The position numbers and the translations under genes were made by a program. Shown piece after piece: positions 24,851 to 34,446 of a stretch of DNA of 64,000 bases. Origin of the DNA: Rhodospirillaceae bacterium. Its GTDB lineage: Bacteria; Pseudomonadota; Alphaproteobacteria; JAEUKQ01. The notes under the pieces are model-generated. The model did no database searches. It saw only the letters and a program-made list of their open reading frames with translations, and had not been told where the DNA came from. Position 1 is the stretch's first letter. Every line of letters begins with the position of its first letter. The DNA is taken from the NCBI GenBank assembly GCA_016722635.1, contig JADKIX010000011.1, positions 124,001 to 188,000 of the forward strand. Reading direction: 5' to 3'.

Positions 24851-25714
24851 TTAGCGTGGCCCCAAAATCAGTTGTGATGGATCACGCTCTAATTTTTCTG
24901 CAAACCTTTTCATCAAAACCATAAAATCTTTTGCCTCGGTCACCAGCGAATTGATTTGCCGGAGGGTGGGCGAAAGAAAAGTCTGTACCGGTTCAGTTAT
25001 ATTGGTCAATAAATTATTTAAATTCGCACTGGTTTGTTCAAAGGACTGCAAGGTTTTTTGTAGGGATTGCAGGGCATTGACGATATAATCGCCTTCAGTT
25101 GCTTGACGCAGACCATTCGATATTTCCTTTAAATTGGCAACTGATGTCTGCAAATCAGCGACCATATTGCTTAACAGCGCAGCATTTTCCTGGTTAATAA
25201 TGGTTGGCACCACTTCACGAAATTGCTTGGAAATAACCCGCAAGTCATCCACCACCAAACTGACATCGGTCAATACTTGCAACACTTCCTGCAATTTCCC
25301 AGGTTTGGGGTTAATTGGGGGATATGGCTTGACGCTAACCACCTGCAACAATTTTTTATCGGCTGAGCCCCCTTGCAGCAGGACATAGGGAATGCCTGTT
25401 ATTCCTTGGCTTTCAAGGGATGCCGTGGCATCTTCATAAAGTCGGGTGGTAGCCAAAATTTTAATTGTCACCCGCACCTTGTCAATTTGTTGGGGATCCA
25501 GTTGGACGCTATCCACTCTTCCCACTTCAACCCCCCGGTAACGAACGACCCCACCCACTTGTAAGCCCGTCACATCTTCTGAAAACAGAATATCGTAATA
25601 GGCATTATCTTTATTACCCTGCCCGCTGGCCAGCCATAAAAAACCCACCAGCAAAGCCAGTGTAAAACCACTCACAAATAACCCTACCAGGATATATCTT
25701 GCCCTTATTTCCAA
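24851..25714 (-). CDS. mlaD: MlaD-like MCE-domain protein
   Basis: A 287-residue protein: one N-terminal membrane anchor (about 8-30), one MCE domain (about 38-118, including GVVRYRGVEVGRV) and a long alpha-helical C-terminal part (about 135-285) that would extend the hydrophobic tunnel across the periplasm. The helical tail makes it longer than E. coli MlaD, as is common in alphaproteobacteria. The start is TTG 25714, with GGAAGG six bases upstream, immediately after the mlaF stop. Confidence 0.88.
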   Translation of the reverse strand: MEIRARYILVGLFVSGFTLALLVGFLWLASGQGNKDNAYYDILFSEDVTGLQVGGVVRYRGVEVGRVDSVQLDPQQIDKVRVTIKILATTRLYEDATASLESQGITGIPYVLLQGGSADKKLLQVVSVKPYPPINPKPGKLQEVLQVLTDVSLVVDDLRVISKQFREVVPTIINQENAALLSNMVADLQTSVANLKEISNGLRQATEGDYIVNALQSLQKTLQSFEQTSANLNNLLTNITEPVQTFLSPTLRQINSLVTEAKDFMVLMKRFAEKLERDPSQLILGPR

Positions 25715-25716
25715 AA

Positions 25717-26490
25717 TTACCTTCCGTTCTGCAAAATTCTTGCCCTATCGCCATGAAAATAACTTTTGATCCAGGGATGGGGATCATGCAGCATTTCGTT
25801 TAATGTACCGGTTTTTATTTTTTGATCAACTAACACCCCGATCCGATCACAAACTGTCTGCAACGTGTCTAAATCATGTGTGACCATAAAAACTGTCAGT
25901 CCTAAGCTTTTTTGCAGATCAACAATCAATCGGTCAAATAAGGAGGCACTGATCGGGTCCAAACCTGCCGTCGGTTCATCAAGAAACAGGATGGGCGGAT
26001 CTAAAGCCAATGCCCTGGCTAACGCTGCCCGCTTCCGCATCCCCCCAGAAATTTCAGAAGGGAATTTCAAAAGATCCTCTGGGTTTAATCCCACCATCAA
26101 TAACTTCAATTGAGCAATCTCGTGGATCATAGATTTGGGGAGATTTGAATGTTCCCGTAAGGGGGTTTCAACATTTTCCAATAAATTTAAGGAACTAAAT
26201 AATGCGCCGTTTTGGAACATAACCCCCCAAGGCAACCGATCCCGGCTTTGAAGCAATACAGAAAGTGGCTGACCTAAAATCTTTATAGTGCCCGACTTTG
26301 CCGGTTGCAGCCCAATTAACGTACGCAACAATACCGATTTACCCGACCCAGATCCCCCGACGATCCCTATAATTTCCCCAAGATATACCTGTAAATCCAG
26401 ATGGTCATGGATCAAACGGCCCCCAAAACCCGTGCAAAGCCCTTCGACATCAATGACAACAGTGTGATTATTTTTTACCAAAGCACCCAA
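25717..26490 (-). CDS. mlaF: MlaF-like ATPase
   Basis: A 257-residue ABC ATPase of the Mla/Ttg2 class. Walker A GGSGSGKS (about 46-53), signature ISGGMRKRAALARAL, Walker B PPILFLDEP and the H-loop VTHDLD are intact. The GGMRKR form of the signature is characteristic of MlaF. It drives lipid movement by the MlaE permease. The start is TTG 26490, 16 bases after the permease stop, with an AGGGGTG stretch upstream. Confidence 0.9.
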   Translation of the reverse strand: MGALVKNNHTVVIDVEGLCTGFGGRLIHDHLDLQVYLGEIIGIVGGSGSGKSVLLRTLIGLQPAKSGTIKILGQPLSVLLQSRDRLPWGVMFQNGALFSSLNLLENVETPLREHSNLPKSMIHEIAQLKLLMVGLNPEDLLKFPSEISGGMRKRAALARALALDPPILFLDEPTAGLDPISASLFDRLIVDLQKSLGLTVFMVTHDLDTLQTVCDRIGVLVDQKIKTGTLNEMLHDPHPWIKSYFHGDRARILQNGR

Positions 26491-26506
26491 CCGATCACCC
26501 CTGATT

Positions 26507-27673
26507 CTAAATCTTCAAAATGGAGAAAATAATGGAAAAAACCGCATCTAACATAATCACATAAAAAATACTTTCGACAACAGCACGGGTGGTACTGCTG
26601 CCAACTTCTTCTGTACTGCCCTTAACCAACATGCCATGAAAGCAGCTGATTAGGCCAATAAAAAACGCGAAAACCGGCGCTTTGATGATCCCCAACCAAA
26701 AACCCGTGTGCGAAATGGCACCCCTGACCAGGTTGATATAATTGGCAGGTTCGATCCCTAAAAGAACCCACAGCATCACTCCTCCACCCATAATCCCCAT
26801 GAAATTAGCAAAAAAAGTCAGAAGTGGCAGCACGATCACCAGTGCAAGCAAGCGGGGTAAGACCAATACATCAATCGGGTTTAAGCCTAAGGTCTTTATG
26901 GCATCCACCTCTTCATTGATTTTCATTGCCCCAATTTCGGCCGTGAACGAACTTCCCGAACGCCCTGCAACTAAAATCGCCGTAATCAGCACCCCCATTT
27001 CCCGGGTCATAGATAGGGCAACTAAATTAACGGTAAAGATGGCCGCTCCCCATTGGCTTAGTTGGTCAACGCCTTGAAAAGACAGGACGATACCGATAAG
27101 AAACGATAACAAGCCGACAATCGGCAAAGCCTGAAAACCGGTACGGTCGAGGTGGCTGGCTAAAGCAGTCCAGCGCAGTCGGGACGGGTGGACGATCATC
27201 ACGCCCATCCGAATGAGCACATAGCCGAAAAATGATACCAAGCTAAGGCTTTGTTTCCCCAGCCTGAATATTTGATAACCAGCCTGGTTGGCTAAAATCA
27301 TAAAAGGTGGCAGCCTGTGTTTCCGGGCAATTGTCGGTTCTAAAGCAAGGGGTTGGATTTTATCCAATTGCTCAAACAAATTTTTCTTTGTTTCCGCAAG
27401 CCCGTTAAGGACAGCAGTTTTCCCTTTCTTTTCAAGATTCCTTTGAAAGTTTTGGATGAGTAAGACCCCGGCCGTATCAATCTGTTCGATCCCCGTGCAG
27501 TCAATAGCAATGATGTCTTCCGAATTTAAAACTTCCGACATTTTCGTGTCAATTTGGTGGCGGACACTTTGGGAAAGACCCAGCATTGTCCAAGAACCTG
27601 CAAGTTTGGCGGTATGGCTATGCCCGTCAATTTCAAAACTGGCCGGACGAGAGAAAATTGGTTGATCTGTCAT
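26507..27673 (-). CDS. mlaE: MlaE-like permease with N-terminal STAS (MlaB-like) domain
   Basis: A 388-residue fusion. Residues 1-120 form a STAS domain (IDCTGIEQIDTAGVLLIQNFQ split around 58-75) that in E. coli is the separate protein MlaB. Residues 150-388 form the MlaE permease, with EIGAMKINEEVDAIKTLGLN, the family's cytoplasmic coupling segment. First gene of the operon. With MlaF, MlaD and the lipoprotein it makes a phospholipid transporter between the two membranes. ATG 27673 is preferred over the TTG three bases upstream. Confidence 0.9.
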   Translation of the reverse strand: MTDQPIFSRPASFEIDGHSHTAKLAGSWTMLGLSQSVRHQIDTKMSEVLNSEDIIAIDCTGIEQIDTAGVLLIQNFQRNLEKKGKTAVLNGLAETKKNLFEQLDKIQPLALEPTIARKHRLPPFMILANQAGYQIFRLGKQSLSLVSFFGYVLIRMGVMIVHPSRLRWTALASHLDRTGFQALPIVGLLSFLIGIVLSFQGVDQLSQWGAAIFTVNLVALSMTREMGVLITAILVAGRSGSSFTAEIGAMKINEEVDAIKTLGLNPIDVLVLPRLLALVIVLPLLTFFANFMGIMGGGVMLWVLLGIEPANYINLVRGAISHTGFWLGIIKAPVFAFFIGLISCFHGMLVKGSTEEVGSSTTRAVVESIFYVIMLDAVFSIIFSILKI

Positions 27674-27796
27674 CAAAGAATTGTCTTTCTATCTGCGGAA
27701 TCATCGCCAGTCTGAATAAATATGGTGGTGGACATTGTACCGCAAACGTGATGTATTAAACAACTGCTAATTCATTTTTTATCAGCGGTTGTGTGA

Positions 27797-28309
27797 ATGG
27801 ATTTAACCCAATATATTGGTCGTGTCCCGGATTTCCCTAAACCGGGAATTTTGTTTTATGATATATCCCCCTTGCTCGCATCCCCCATAGCCTGGCAATA
27901 CGCCATCGACCAATTAACCAAACAACTTCAACCCTATCGGGCCGATTTATTAATTGGCATTGAGTCACGCGGCTTTTTACTCGCTGCACCCTTGGCGATC
28001 ACCTTGAAACTTGGCTTTGCCATGGTCCGGAAAAAGGGCAAATTGCCCGGGAAAACAGTTCGTCATGAATATGCTTTAGAATATGGCACCGATACCTTAG
28101 AAATTCAGCAAAATGCCTTTAAGGCAGGTAAAAAAGCGATTATCGTGGATGATCTGTTGGCTACAGGCGGTACCGTGGAGGCAACCACTAAGTTATTGCA
28201 GCAGGTGGGGATAGAAGTGGCAGCCACCGCCTGTATTATTGAGCTGGGTTTTTTAAAAGGACGGTCAAAAATTGTGACTCCCTTCCACTCCTTAATCAAC
28301 TTTCCTTAA
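27797..28309 (+). CDS. apt: Adenine phosphoribosyltransferase
   Basis: A 170-residue purine-salvage enzyme converting adenine and PRPP to AMP. The PRPP motif IVDDLLATGGT (116-126), the IESRGF segment (55-60) and RKKGKLPG (78-85) are all present. AMP nucleosidase at 57992-59461 produces adenine, so this window encodes both arms of an AMP/adenine cycle. Monocistronic, convergent with the nucleotide-sugar dehydrogenase. Confidence 0.94.
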   Translation: MDLTQYIGRVPDFPKPGILFYDISPLLASPIAWQYAIDQLTKQLQPYRADLLIGIESRGFLLAAPLAITLKLGFAMVRKKGKLPGKTVRHEYALEYGTDTLEIQQNAFKAGKKAIIVDDLLATGGTVEATTKLLQQVGIEVAATACIIELGFLKGRSKIVTPFHSLINFP

Positions 28310-28440
28310 TAATCGTTTCGCTTTTTGTCGATTGCTCTGCCCTGTGCGTCACCCGGCCTGTTGATAGAGTTGGCTTTAAGCTAGGTTTTGCGGGATAACC
28401 CAGCCGTCGATATCTTTTTTAACTTAAACTGGAAGCCTTT

Positions 28441-29733
28441 CTATAATCGCCATAGATCGATACCGATGGGGCATTTGGAGCGGTCAAGCACCGCTTTGAC
28501 ATCTGCAGCTAGTCCCTTGCCATTCGCCAATAATTGTTGGATCAGCTGCCAGCCCTGTTGTTTATAGGATTGGTGGGCAACCGCCAGGATTACTGCTTGC
28601 GCGGGCTTTAATTGGTTAAGCGGTGTTAAGGAAAACCGATATTCATGCATCACAGCTTGCGGATCCGCATAGGGATCGGTAATCTGTACGTCAACTCCGA
28701 ATGATTGTAACTCCTGGATGATGTCAACCACCTTGCTGTTGCGGATATCGGGTACATTTTCCTTGAAAGTTAGCCCTAAAATCGTGACCACCGGCTTACT
28801 TTTCCAAGCATTTTTGGTGAGGTATTTGACAACTTCGGTTGCAACAAAACGCGCCATGCTATTATTGACACGCCTGCCTGCCAAAATAACTTCCGGGATA
28901 TACCCCATCTGTTCAGCCTTATGGGTCAAATAATAAGGGTCAACGCTAATACAATGACCGCCAACCAAGCCCGGTGTGAATTTCAAAAAATTCCATTTGG
29001 TACCAGCAGCTGTTAACACATCGTGGGTATCGATCCCCACCCGGTGGCAAATCAACGCCAACTCATTCATCAAAGCGATATTGATATCGCGCTGGGTGTT
29101 TTCTAAAACCTTGGCAGCCTCAGCTGTACGGATATTGGCAGCTTGATAAATACCAGCCTTAACCACCTGACCATAAACATATGCAACAATTTCAAGCGTT
29201 TTGGGGTCACTGGCGGATACAATTTTCTGTATGCTTTCAAAACGATGCTCTTTATCACCAGGATTGATGCGTTCCGGCGAATAAGCCAGGCCGAAATCTT
29301 TACCCACCTTCAACCCTGACAGTTTTTCAAGTACCGGCTGGCATTCTTCTTCTGTTAAACCAGGGTAAACGGTTGATTCATAGACAACAATATCCCCTTT
29401 TTTTAGCTGCTGGGCTAACGTGCGGGTCGCCGATAAAACGGCCCCCAAATCCGGGCGATAGGTGTCATTAATAGGGGTGGGAACAGTGATAATATGAAAA
29501 TCGGCCAGTTTCAAATCCTTGGGATCGGCGGTCAAATGCAATTTCGCCTGCATAAGCTTTTGGCTTTCCACCTCCCCAGAGTGATCTTGTCCTTGGCTGA
29601 TTTGTTCAATCCTTTTTTTGTCTATATCAAAAGCCACTACCGGATACCCATGGCACCCAAAGGCAGTTGCTAGTGGTAGCCCTACATACCCTAAGCCTGT
29701 AACTGATACATGACGTTGAAATTGCTTCTGCAC
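28441..29733 (-). CDS. UDP-sugar 6-dehydrogenase (TviB/WbpA-type nucleotide sugar dehydrogenase)
   Basis: A 430-residue NAD-dependent dehydrogenase oxidising C6 of a UDP-sugar to the uronate in two steps. The Rossmann motif GLGYVG (13-18), YSPERINPGD, the catalytic Cys in GGHCISVDPYYL and LGLTFKENVPDIRNSK are present. The SPERINPGD and HKAEQMGY forms resemble UDP-N-acetylhexosamine dehydrogenases of surface polysaccharide pathways more than UDP-glucose dehydrogenase. Start GTG 29733 with AAGGGG upstream. No other polysaccharide genes are adjacent. Confidence 0.85.
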   Translation of the reverse strand: MQKQFQRHVSVTGLGYVGLPLATAFGCHGYPVVAFDIDKKRIEQISQGQDHSGEVESQKLMQAKLHLTADPKDLKLADFHIITVPTPINDTYRPDLGAVLSATRTLAQQLKKGDIVVYESTVYPGLTEEECQPVLEKLSGLKVGKDFGLAYSPERINPGDKEHRFESIQKIVSASDPKTLEIVAYVYGQVVKAGIYQAANIRTAEAAKVLENTQRDINIALMNELALICHRVGIDTHDVLTAAGTKWNFLKFTPGLVGGHCISVDPYYLTHKAEQMGYIPEVILAGRRVNNSMARFVATEVVKYLTKNAWKSKPVVTILGLTFKENVPDIRNSKVVDIIQELQSFGVDVQITDPYADPQAVMHEYRFSLTPLNQLKPAQAVILAVAHQSYKQQGWQLIQQLLANGKGLAADVKAVLDRSKCPIGIDLWRL

Positions 29734-29767
29734 AGAACACCCCTTCAGAAAATGACCAACTCAATGT

Positions 29768-30386
29768 TTAACTAAAAAAAACTTTCATCCCGCCAATGAA
29801 TAAAACGCTGATACCTGTTAAGCAACGTAAGAAAAATTGCCGGTAAGCTTGCTCCTGCCACGCCCGCCCGCAAGCAAAGCCGATATATTGTAACACCAAA
29901 GTAGCGCTTATAAAGCCTGCCACAAACCACAGGGTGGAAAGATTGTGTGCCATTTCTTCGGCATGGGCAGCCCCATGAAAAACCGCCATGACAGCAATCA
30001 CAGGCAACATGAACGCAAAAGAAAAATGAGGTGTAAATACTAGGATAACCCCAAGAATCATGGAGACCAATGCCGATACTGCTTTCCACCATATTACCCA
30101 AGTCCAGCTCATACTTATAACTGATGAAAAATGCAGCCGCCATCGTCCCTGAAAATATACCCGCCACCTGCAACCAGCGAGGGTGGTCCCGGGAAGATTG
30201 ACTCGCCCAGATCCCAATTCCTATCATGGTGACTAGATGGTCAATTCCTTGCCAAGGATGCAAAAATCCATTGACAAAACTATGATCGGGATGCCAGCCA
30301 CGCATGGGATGGGCAGCAGCCTCTGCCGCCAACATCATGAACACTAGCAAAGCGATGGACAGTTTTGTCAAACCGTTATGTAACAT
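29768..30386 (-). pseudogene. HupE/UreJ-family membrane protein, frameshifted
   Basis: The start ATG 30386 has a strong AGGAGG. The first frame encodes a signal peptide (AEAAAHP) and the HupE-like segments GFLHPWQGIDHLVTMIGIGI and NMVESSIGIG. It then runs into nonsense-like sequence. The family sequence resumes in another frame from VSMILGVIL (about 30067) through FHGAAHAEEMAHN to the stop at 29768-29770. Skipping one base near 30070-30080 joins the two. HupE/UreJ proteins are nickel or cobalt permeases linked to hydrogenase or urease; no such genes are nearby. True pseudogene or indel error. Confidence 0.78.
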
Positions 30387-30662
30387 TTTTCCTCCTAAAG
30401 CAGGCTGACCAGGCTTTAAAGCTTTAGCAAGAAACCATAAAATTGGAAAGTAAAATGTTATTCGCCCATGTATTTACAGGGAGACACCAAATTAACATAA
30501 AATTGATGGCCTTAAAAATTGCTGATGATAAGACTTTGGTCCTTCTATACCACCATGTTTTTAGCATGGCTTATGAAAGAACGCTTGATCTATCGAGTAA
30601 TTTTGGCAAGGATGTACCAAACTTATGATCACATCATTAGCTGTTTTATAGGACATAGGCGA
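30387..30662. other. Divergent region between the hupE-like gene and lptD
   Basis: 276 bases. The lptD reading frame is open across the last 144 bases (from 30519), but that stretch lacks a signal peptide or family similarity at its start, so it is treated as non-coding. No confident promoter hexamers were found. Confidence 0.4.
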
Positions 30663-32849
30663 ATGGCTATCCGGTTTCGGGTTATCTGTATCATTTTATT
30701 TGCGTTGGGAAATACCATTTTCTCAAATGTCCTGAGATCCCAAGAAATATTGATGAAGGCTGATCAATTGGAATTTAACCAACATGACAAAGTGTTGACG
30801 GCCGAAGGCCATGTGGAAATTTGGTATCGAGGACGAACCCTACAAGCAGAAAAAGTTATTTATTACCAAAAAACCAACCAAGTAATAGCCCGCGGCCAAG
30901 TGCGTATTACAGAAGAAAGTGGCAATTATATTTATGCCGAATATATCGATGTTAGCGGTGATCTAAAAAAAGGGGTTATTGAAAATTTCCTAGTGGCCCT
31001 AGAAGATGGTTCACGGATAGCGGTTGCTAGGGGGGATGTTGATCTTGAAGGTGACAGCCGGTTTGAAGGTGCCGTTTACTCCCCATGCCAATCCTGCCTA
31101 AAAAACCCTGAAAAACCGTTGATCTGGCAAATAAAATCCGTAACCGTGATCCGGGATAAAGACAACCACCGCCTTATCCTCAAAGAGGCGTGGTTAGAAT
31201 TATTCGATATCCCCGTTTTTTATCTGCCCTATTTTTCCATTCCCGATGGTACATTAAAAAAGCAAAGTGGCTTATTAGGCCCTAAACTTTTTAAAAGCAG
31301 TAATATTGGGTTAACCTTCGGTTTGCCGGTGTTTATTAATATTGATCGTAGCCGTGATTTAACCCTTACCCCTTATATTAGCTTAAAGGGTACCAAAGTT
31401 CTGGCGCTGGATTACCGGCAACATTTTGCAAACGGTATTTTAAATGTGGGCGGCAGTATCGGATGGGGCGATTATGCGGAAACCATCGGTAACAATACGA
31501 AAAATTATCAAAATGATATGCGCGGGCATTTCTATCTTCAAGGATCGTTTGATATCAACCGCCAGTGGCGCTGGGGAATGGATATCACAACGGCAAGCGA
31601 CAAATCTTACTTGTCCGACCTGAATTTTAATGGCGATGATTTGGTTACCAGTAAAATATTTGCTGAAGACTTCATCTCCAACCGCAGTTATTTTCAAGCA
31701 AGTGGCCTACAATTCCTAGGCACAAGGGATTTGGACATTAATAAAGAACAAGCCTTTGCCCTTCCCCGCCTCCTCTATTATTACCAACAGGATCATCGGC
31801 AAAGTACTGGTTATTGGGATCTTAGAGGCGAATTTGCGGCTCTGCACCGCCTGGAAGGCCGGGAAAGCCAAAAACTATCTTTTGTAGGCGGGTGGAATTG
31901 GTCGAGCATCGACCCATCTGGAGGGGTCTGGACTAGCCGTTTGTCTTTAACAACGGATCTTTATCATGTGCGCCATGTTGATCCAAATTCCGACATTTTT
32001 AATCCCCCCAATAACCGCTTTAGCGGATGGCAAGGGCGCGTTTTCCCCCAAGCCTTTCTTGAGTGGCGATATCCCTTAATCAAAAGCATTTCCAATGCGG
32101 AAAATTTTGTGATTGAGCCTATATTTTCCGTGGTGGCAGCACCAAAATCAAGCACGTCTTCAAAAATACCCAACGAAGATAGCCAAGATATCATCCTGGA
32201 TGACACCAATATCTTCTTGCCAGATCGCTTAGGGGGGGGCGATCGCCTAGATCGAGGCTCCAGGATCAATTATGGGTTAAAATTAAGTTATCATGATTCG
32301 CTTAACAACCGGGAATTTTCCTTTACCATTGGCCAATCCTATCAATTGTATAGGGGATTGTTCCCAGATAACACTGGCTTGTCCAAACATATGACTGATG
32401 TGGTTGGTCAGGCAAATGTTCGGGTTAACGATCGATTGGATTTAGGGTATCGTTTTCAATTTGATCCTTACAACAAAAAATTCCGCCGCCAAGAAATCAG
32501 CCTGAATGGAAAATTTGATATCTTTCGTTTGGACGCCGCTTATAGTTGGCTGGGGGAATATCATATCGCAAACCTTGATACACCTGCTTACCAGTCCGTC
32601 AACGGCACTTTGACAACCCAATTAGGTGATTATTGGACCCTTAAAACCTTTACCTCTTATGATATCGATAGAAAAAAATTATATTCTTATGGCGGATCTA
32701 TTGAATATAATGATGAATGCTTTATTTTTGGCTTGAGCATCAAAAAACGAGATTTTGTGGGAGCCACTAAGAAAAATGATATTTTAATTGGTATTACCTT
32801 GTCTTTAACCAATATCGGCGGCATCAACCCAAGTGTCACCTTCAAATAA
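30663..32849 (+). CDS. lptD: LPS-assembly outer-membrane protein LptD
   Basis: A 728-residue protein from ATG 30663 with a signal peptide (MAIRFRVICIILFALG...), an OstA/LptA-like jelly roll (about 28-140; KADQLEFNQHDKVLTAEGHV) and an LptD barrel. SPCQSCLKNPEKPLIW is the conserved cysteine-containing family signature between jelly roll and barrel. It inserts LPS into the outer leaflet. The usual neighbours lptF/lptG upstream and surA downstream are missing: lptFG lie at 9950-12305 and the next gene is mmsA. Translation from 30519 is possible but would bury the signal peptide. A G8 run occurs at 32232-32239. Confidence 0.88.
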   Translation: MAIRFRVICIILFALGNTIFSNVLRSQEILMKADQLEFNQHDKVLTAEGHVEIWYRGRTLQAEKVIYYQKTNQVIARGQVRITEESGNYIYAEYIDVSGDLKKGVIENFLVALEDGSRIAVARGDVDLEGDSRFEGAVYSPCQSCLKNPEKPLIWQIKSVTVIRDKDNHRLILKEAWLELFDIPVFYLPYFSIPDGTLKKQSGLLGPKLFKSSNIGLTFGLPVFINIDRSRDLTLTPYISLKGTKVLALDYRQHFANGILNVGGSIGWGDYAETIGNNTKNYQNDMRGHFYLQGSFDINRQWRWGMDITTASDKSYLSDLNFNGDDLVTSKIFAEDFISNRSYFQASGLQFLGTRDLDINKEQAFALPRLLYYYQQDHRQSTGYWDLRGEFAALHRLEGRESQKLSFVGGWNWSSIDPSGGVWTSRLSLTTDLYHVRHVDPNSDIFNPPNNRFSGWQGRVFPQAFLEWRYPLIKSISNAENFVIEPIFSVVAAPKSSTSSKIPNEDSQDIILDDTNIFLPDRLGGGDRLDRGSRINYGLKLSYHDSLNNREFSFTIGQSYQLYRGLFPDNTGLSKHMTDVVGQANVRVNDRLDLGYRFQFDPYNKKFRRQEISLNGKFDIFRLDAAYSWLGEYHIANLDTPAYQSVNGTLTTQLGDYWTLKTFTSYDIDRKKLYSYGGSIEYNDECFIFGLSIKKRDFVGATKKNDILIGITLSLTNIGGINPSVTFK
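32232..32239 (+). repeat. Poly-G (G8) tract inside lptD
   Basis: Eight G bases encode Leu-Gly-Gly-Gly-Asp in the barrel region of LptD. One-base slippage would truncate the last quarter of an essential barrel. Confidence 0.9.
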
Positions 32850-32874
32850 CCACCCCTAACGTAACGGAGAGACC

Positions 32875-34371
32875 ATGTCCAAATATATTTCCCATTTTAT
32901 TAACGGAAAATTGGTTGAGGGTTCCAAGAATACGATGTCTGGTGTTTTTAACCCTGCAACCGGCGAAGAAATTAGCAAGGTATTTTTGGCAACCAGCAAA
33001 GAAGTTGACCAGGCGGTAGCTGCTGCAACAGCCGCATGGCCCGCTTGGAGTGCCACCCCTGCCCTGCAACGTTCCCGCGTTCTTTTTCGTTTCAAAACGA
33101 TTCTGGAAGCCAACTTAGATAAGCTTGCAGCGGTTGTCAGTGAAGAACATGGTAAAACCGTCAGCGATGCAAAAGGATCTTGCATGCGGGGTCTTGAAGT
33201 CGTTGAGTTTGCCTGTGGTATCCCGCATTTACTTAAAGGTGAATTCAGCGAAAATATTGGAAAAGGGATTGACAGTTGGTCCACACGCCAGGCGTTAGGG
33301 GTGTGTGCTGGCATTACCCCCTTTAATTTTCCCGTGATGATTGCTTTATGGATGTTCCCGTTATCGATTGCTTGCGGCAATTGTTTTATCCTGAAGCCAT
33401 CGGAACGCGATCCGTCCGCTGCGTTGCTGTTGGCCGGATGGATGAAAGAAGCGGGCTTACCAGATGGGGTATTAAACGTGGTCCAGGGTGATAAGAATGC
33501 GGTGGATTTACTTTTGGGCCATCCAGGCATCGCCGCCATCAGCTTCGTCGGTTCAACAACTGTTGCCCAACATATTTACACCCAAGCTTCCAGCAATTTC
33601 AAACGGGTACAAGCCTTAGGGGGGGCCAAGAATCACATGTTGGTCATGCCCGATGCGGATTTGGATATGACGACTGATAGTTTGATCGGTGCCGCCTACG
33701 GATCGGCAGGCGAGCGTTGCATGGCTATTTCCGTGGTTGTTGCCGTGGATAAGGTTGCAGACAAATTAGTTGAAAAACTAGCACCCCGCATACGTTCGTT
33801 AAAAATCGGTCCAGGCAATGATCCTGAGGTGGAGATGGGGCCATTGATTTCCAAACAGCATTTAAGCAAAGTGGAAAATTATGTGGAAACCGGTATTAAA
33901 GAAGGCGCTAAACTAGTGGTGGATGGACGCAATTTACGCTTACAAGGATATGAAAACGGTTATTTTATGGGGGGATGCCTATTTGACCATGTCCAACCCT
34001 CTATGCGGATTTACCAAGAAGAAATCTTTGGCCCTGTACTCGCAGTGGTACGGGTGCCTAATTATGAAAGTGCTGTAACCCTTATTAACAACCATCCTTA
34101 TGGGAACGGCACCGCTATTTTTACTAGGGATGGGGATGCCGCCCGCGATTTTTCTAGCCGGATTAAAGTAGGCTTGGTGGGGGTGAATGTCCCCATTCCT
34201 GTCCCGATGGCTTTTCATAGCTTTGGGGGGTGGAAGCAATCCCTATATGGCGACCATCATATGCATGGGATGGAAGGAGTGCGGTTTTATACAAAATTGA
34301 AAACGATTACCGGACGTTGGCCAACCGGCAACCGGCAAGGAACAGAATTCAATATTCCCACCGTGAAATAG
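32875..34371 (+). CDS. mmsA: CoA-acylating methylmalonate-semialdehyde dehydrogenase
   Basis: A 498-residue aldehyde dehydrogenase with catalytic Cys282 in GSAGERCMA, the form specific to MmsA/IolA. PFNFPVMIALWMFP (149-162) and ILKPSERDPSA also match that subfamily. It converts methylmalonate or malonate semialdehyde with CoA and NAD to propionyl- or acetyl-CoA in valine, inositol or beta-alanine breakdown. It starts 26 bases after lptD with a CGGAGAG ribosome site. No valine-pathway partners are adjacent. Confidence 0.92.
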   Translation: MSKYISHFINGKLVEGSKNTMSGVFNPATGEEISKVFLATSKEVDQAVAAATAAWPAWSATPALQRSRVLFRFKTILEANLDKLAAVVSEEHGKTVSDAKGSCMRGLEVVEFACGIPHLLKGEFSENIGKGIDSWSTRQALGVCAGITPFNFPVMIALWMFPLSIACGNCFILKPSERDPSAALLLAGWMKEAGLPDGVLNVVQGDKNAVDLLLGHPGIAAISFVGSTTVAQHIYTQASSNFKRVQALGGAKNHMLVMPDADLDMTTDSLIGAAYGSAGERCMAISVVVAVDKVADKLVEKLAPRIRSLKIGPGNDPEVEMGPLISKQHLSKVENYVETGIKEGAKLVVDGRNLRLQGYENGYFMGGCLFDHVQPSMRIYQEEIFGPVLAVVRVPNYESAVTLINNHPYGNGTAIFTRDGDAARDFSSRIKVGLVGVNVPIPVPMAFHSFGGWKQSLYGDHHMHGMEGVRFYTKLKTITGRWPTGNRQGTEFNIPTVK

Positions 34372-34376
34372 CTATG

Positions 34377-34408
34377 AGGCTGGTCTTCATGGATGCGAGG
34401 ACTAGCCT
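34377..34408. terminator. Hairpin after mmsA
   Basis: AGGCTGGTC (34377-34385) pairs with GACTAGCCT (34400-34408), nine pairs with one G-T wobble and a 14-base loop, six bases after the mmsA stop. No T-run follows. Placed between convergent mmsA and the GNAT gene, it could serve both directions. Confidence 0.4.
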
Positions 34409-34446
34409 TGTCTGACTGTCTAGGGAGTTTTGGGAAAGATGGTTGA

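Noticed and set aside
30519..30662. N-terminal extension of LptD
   Set aside because: The signal peptide begins at ATG 30663; the upstream 48 codons lack family similarity.
32856..33539. 227-codon minus-strand open frame
   Set aside because: Antisense to mmsA, whose product is unmistakable; the reversed frame is low-complexity and has no recognisable domain.
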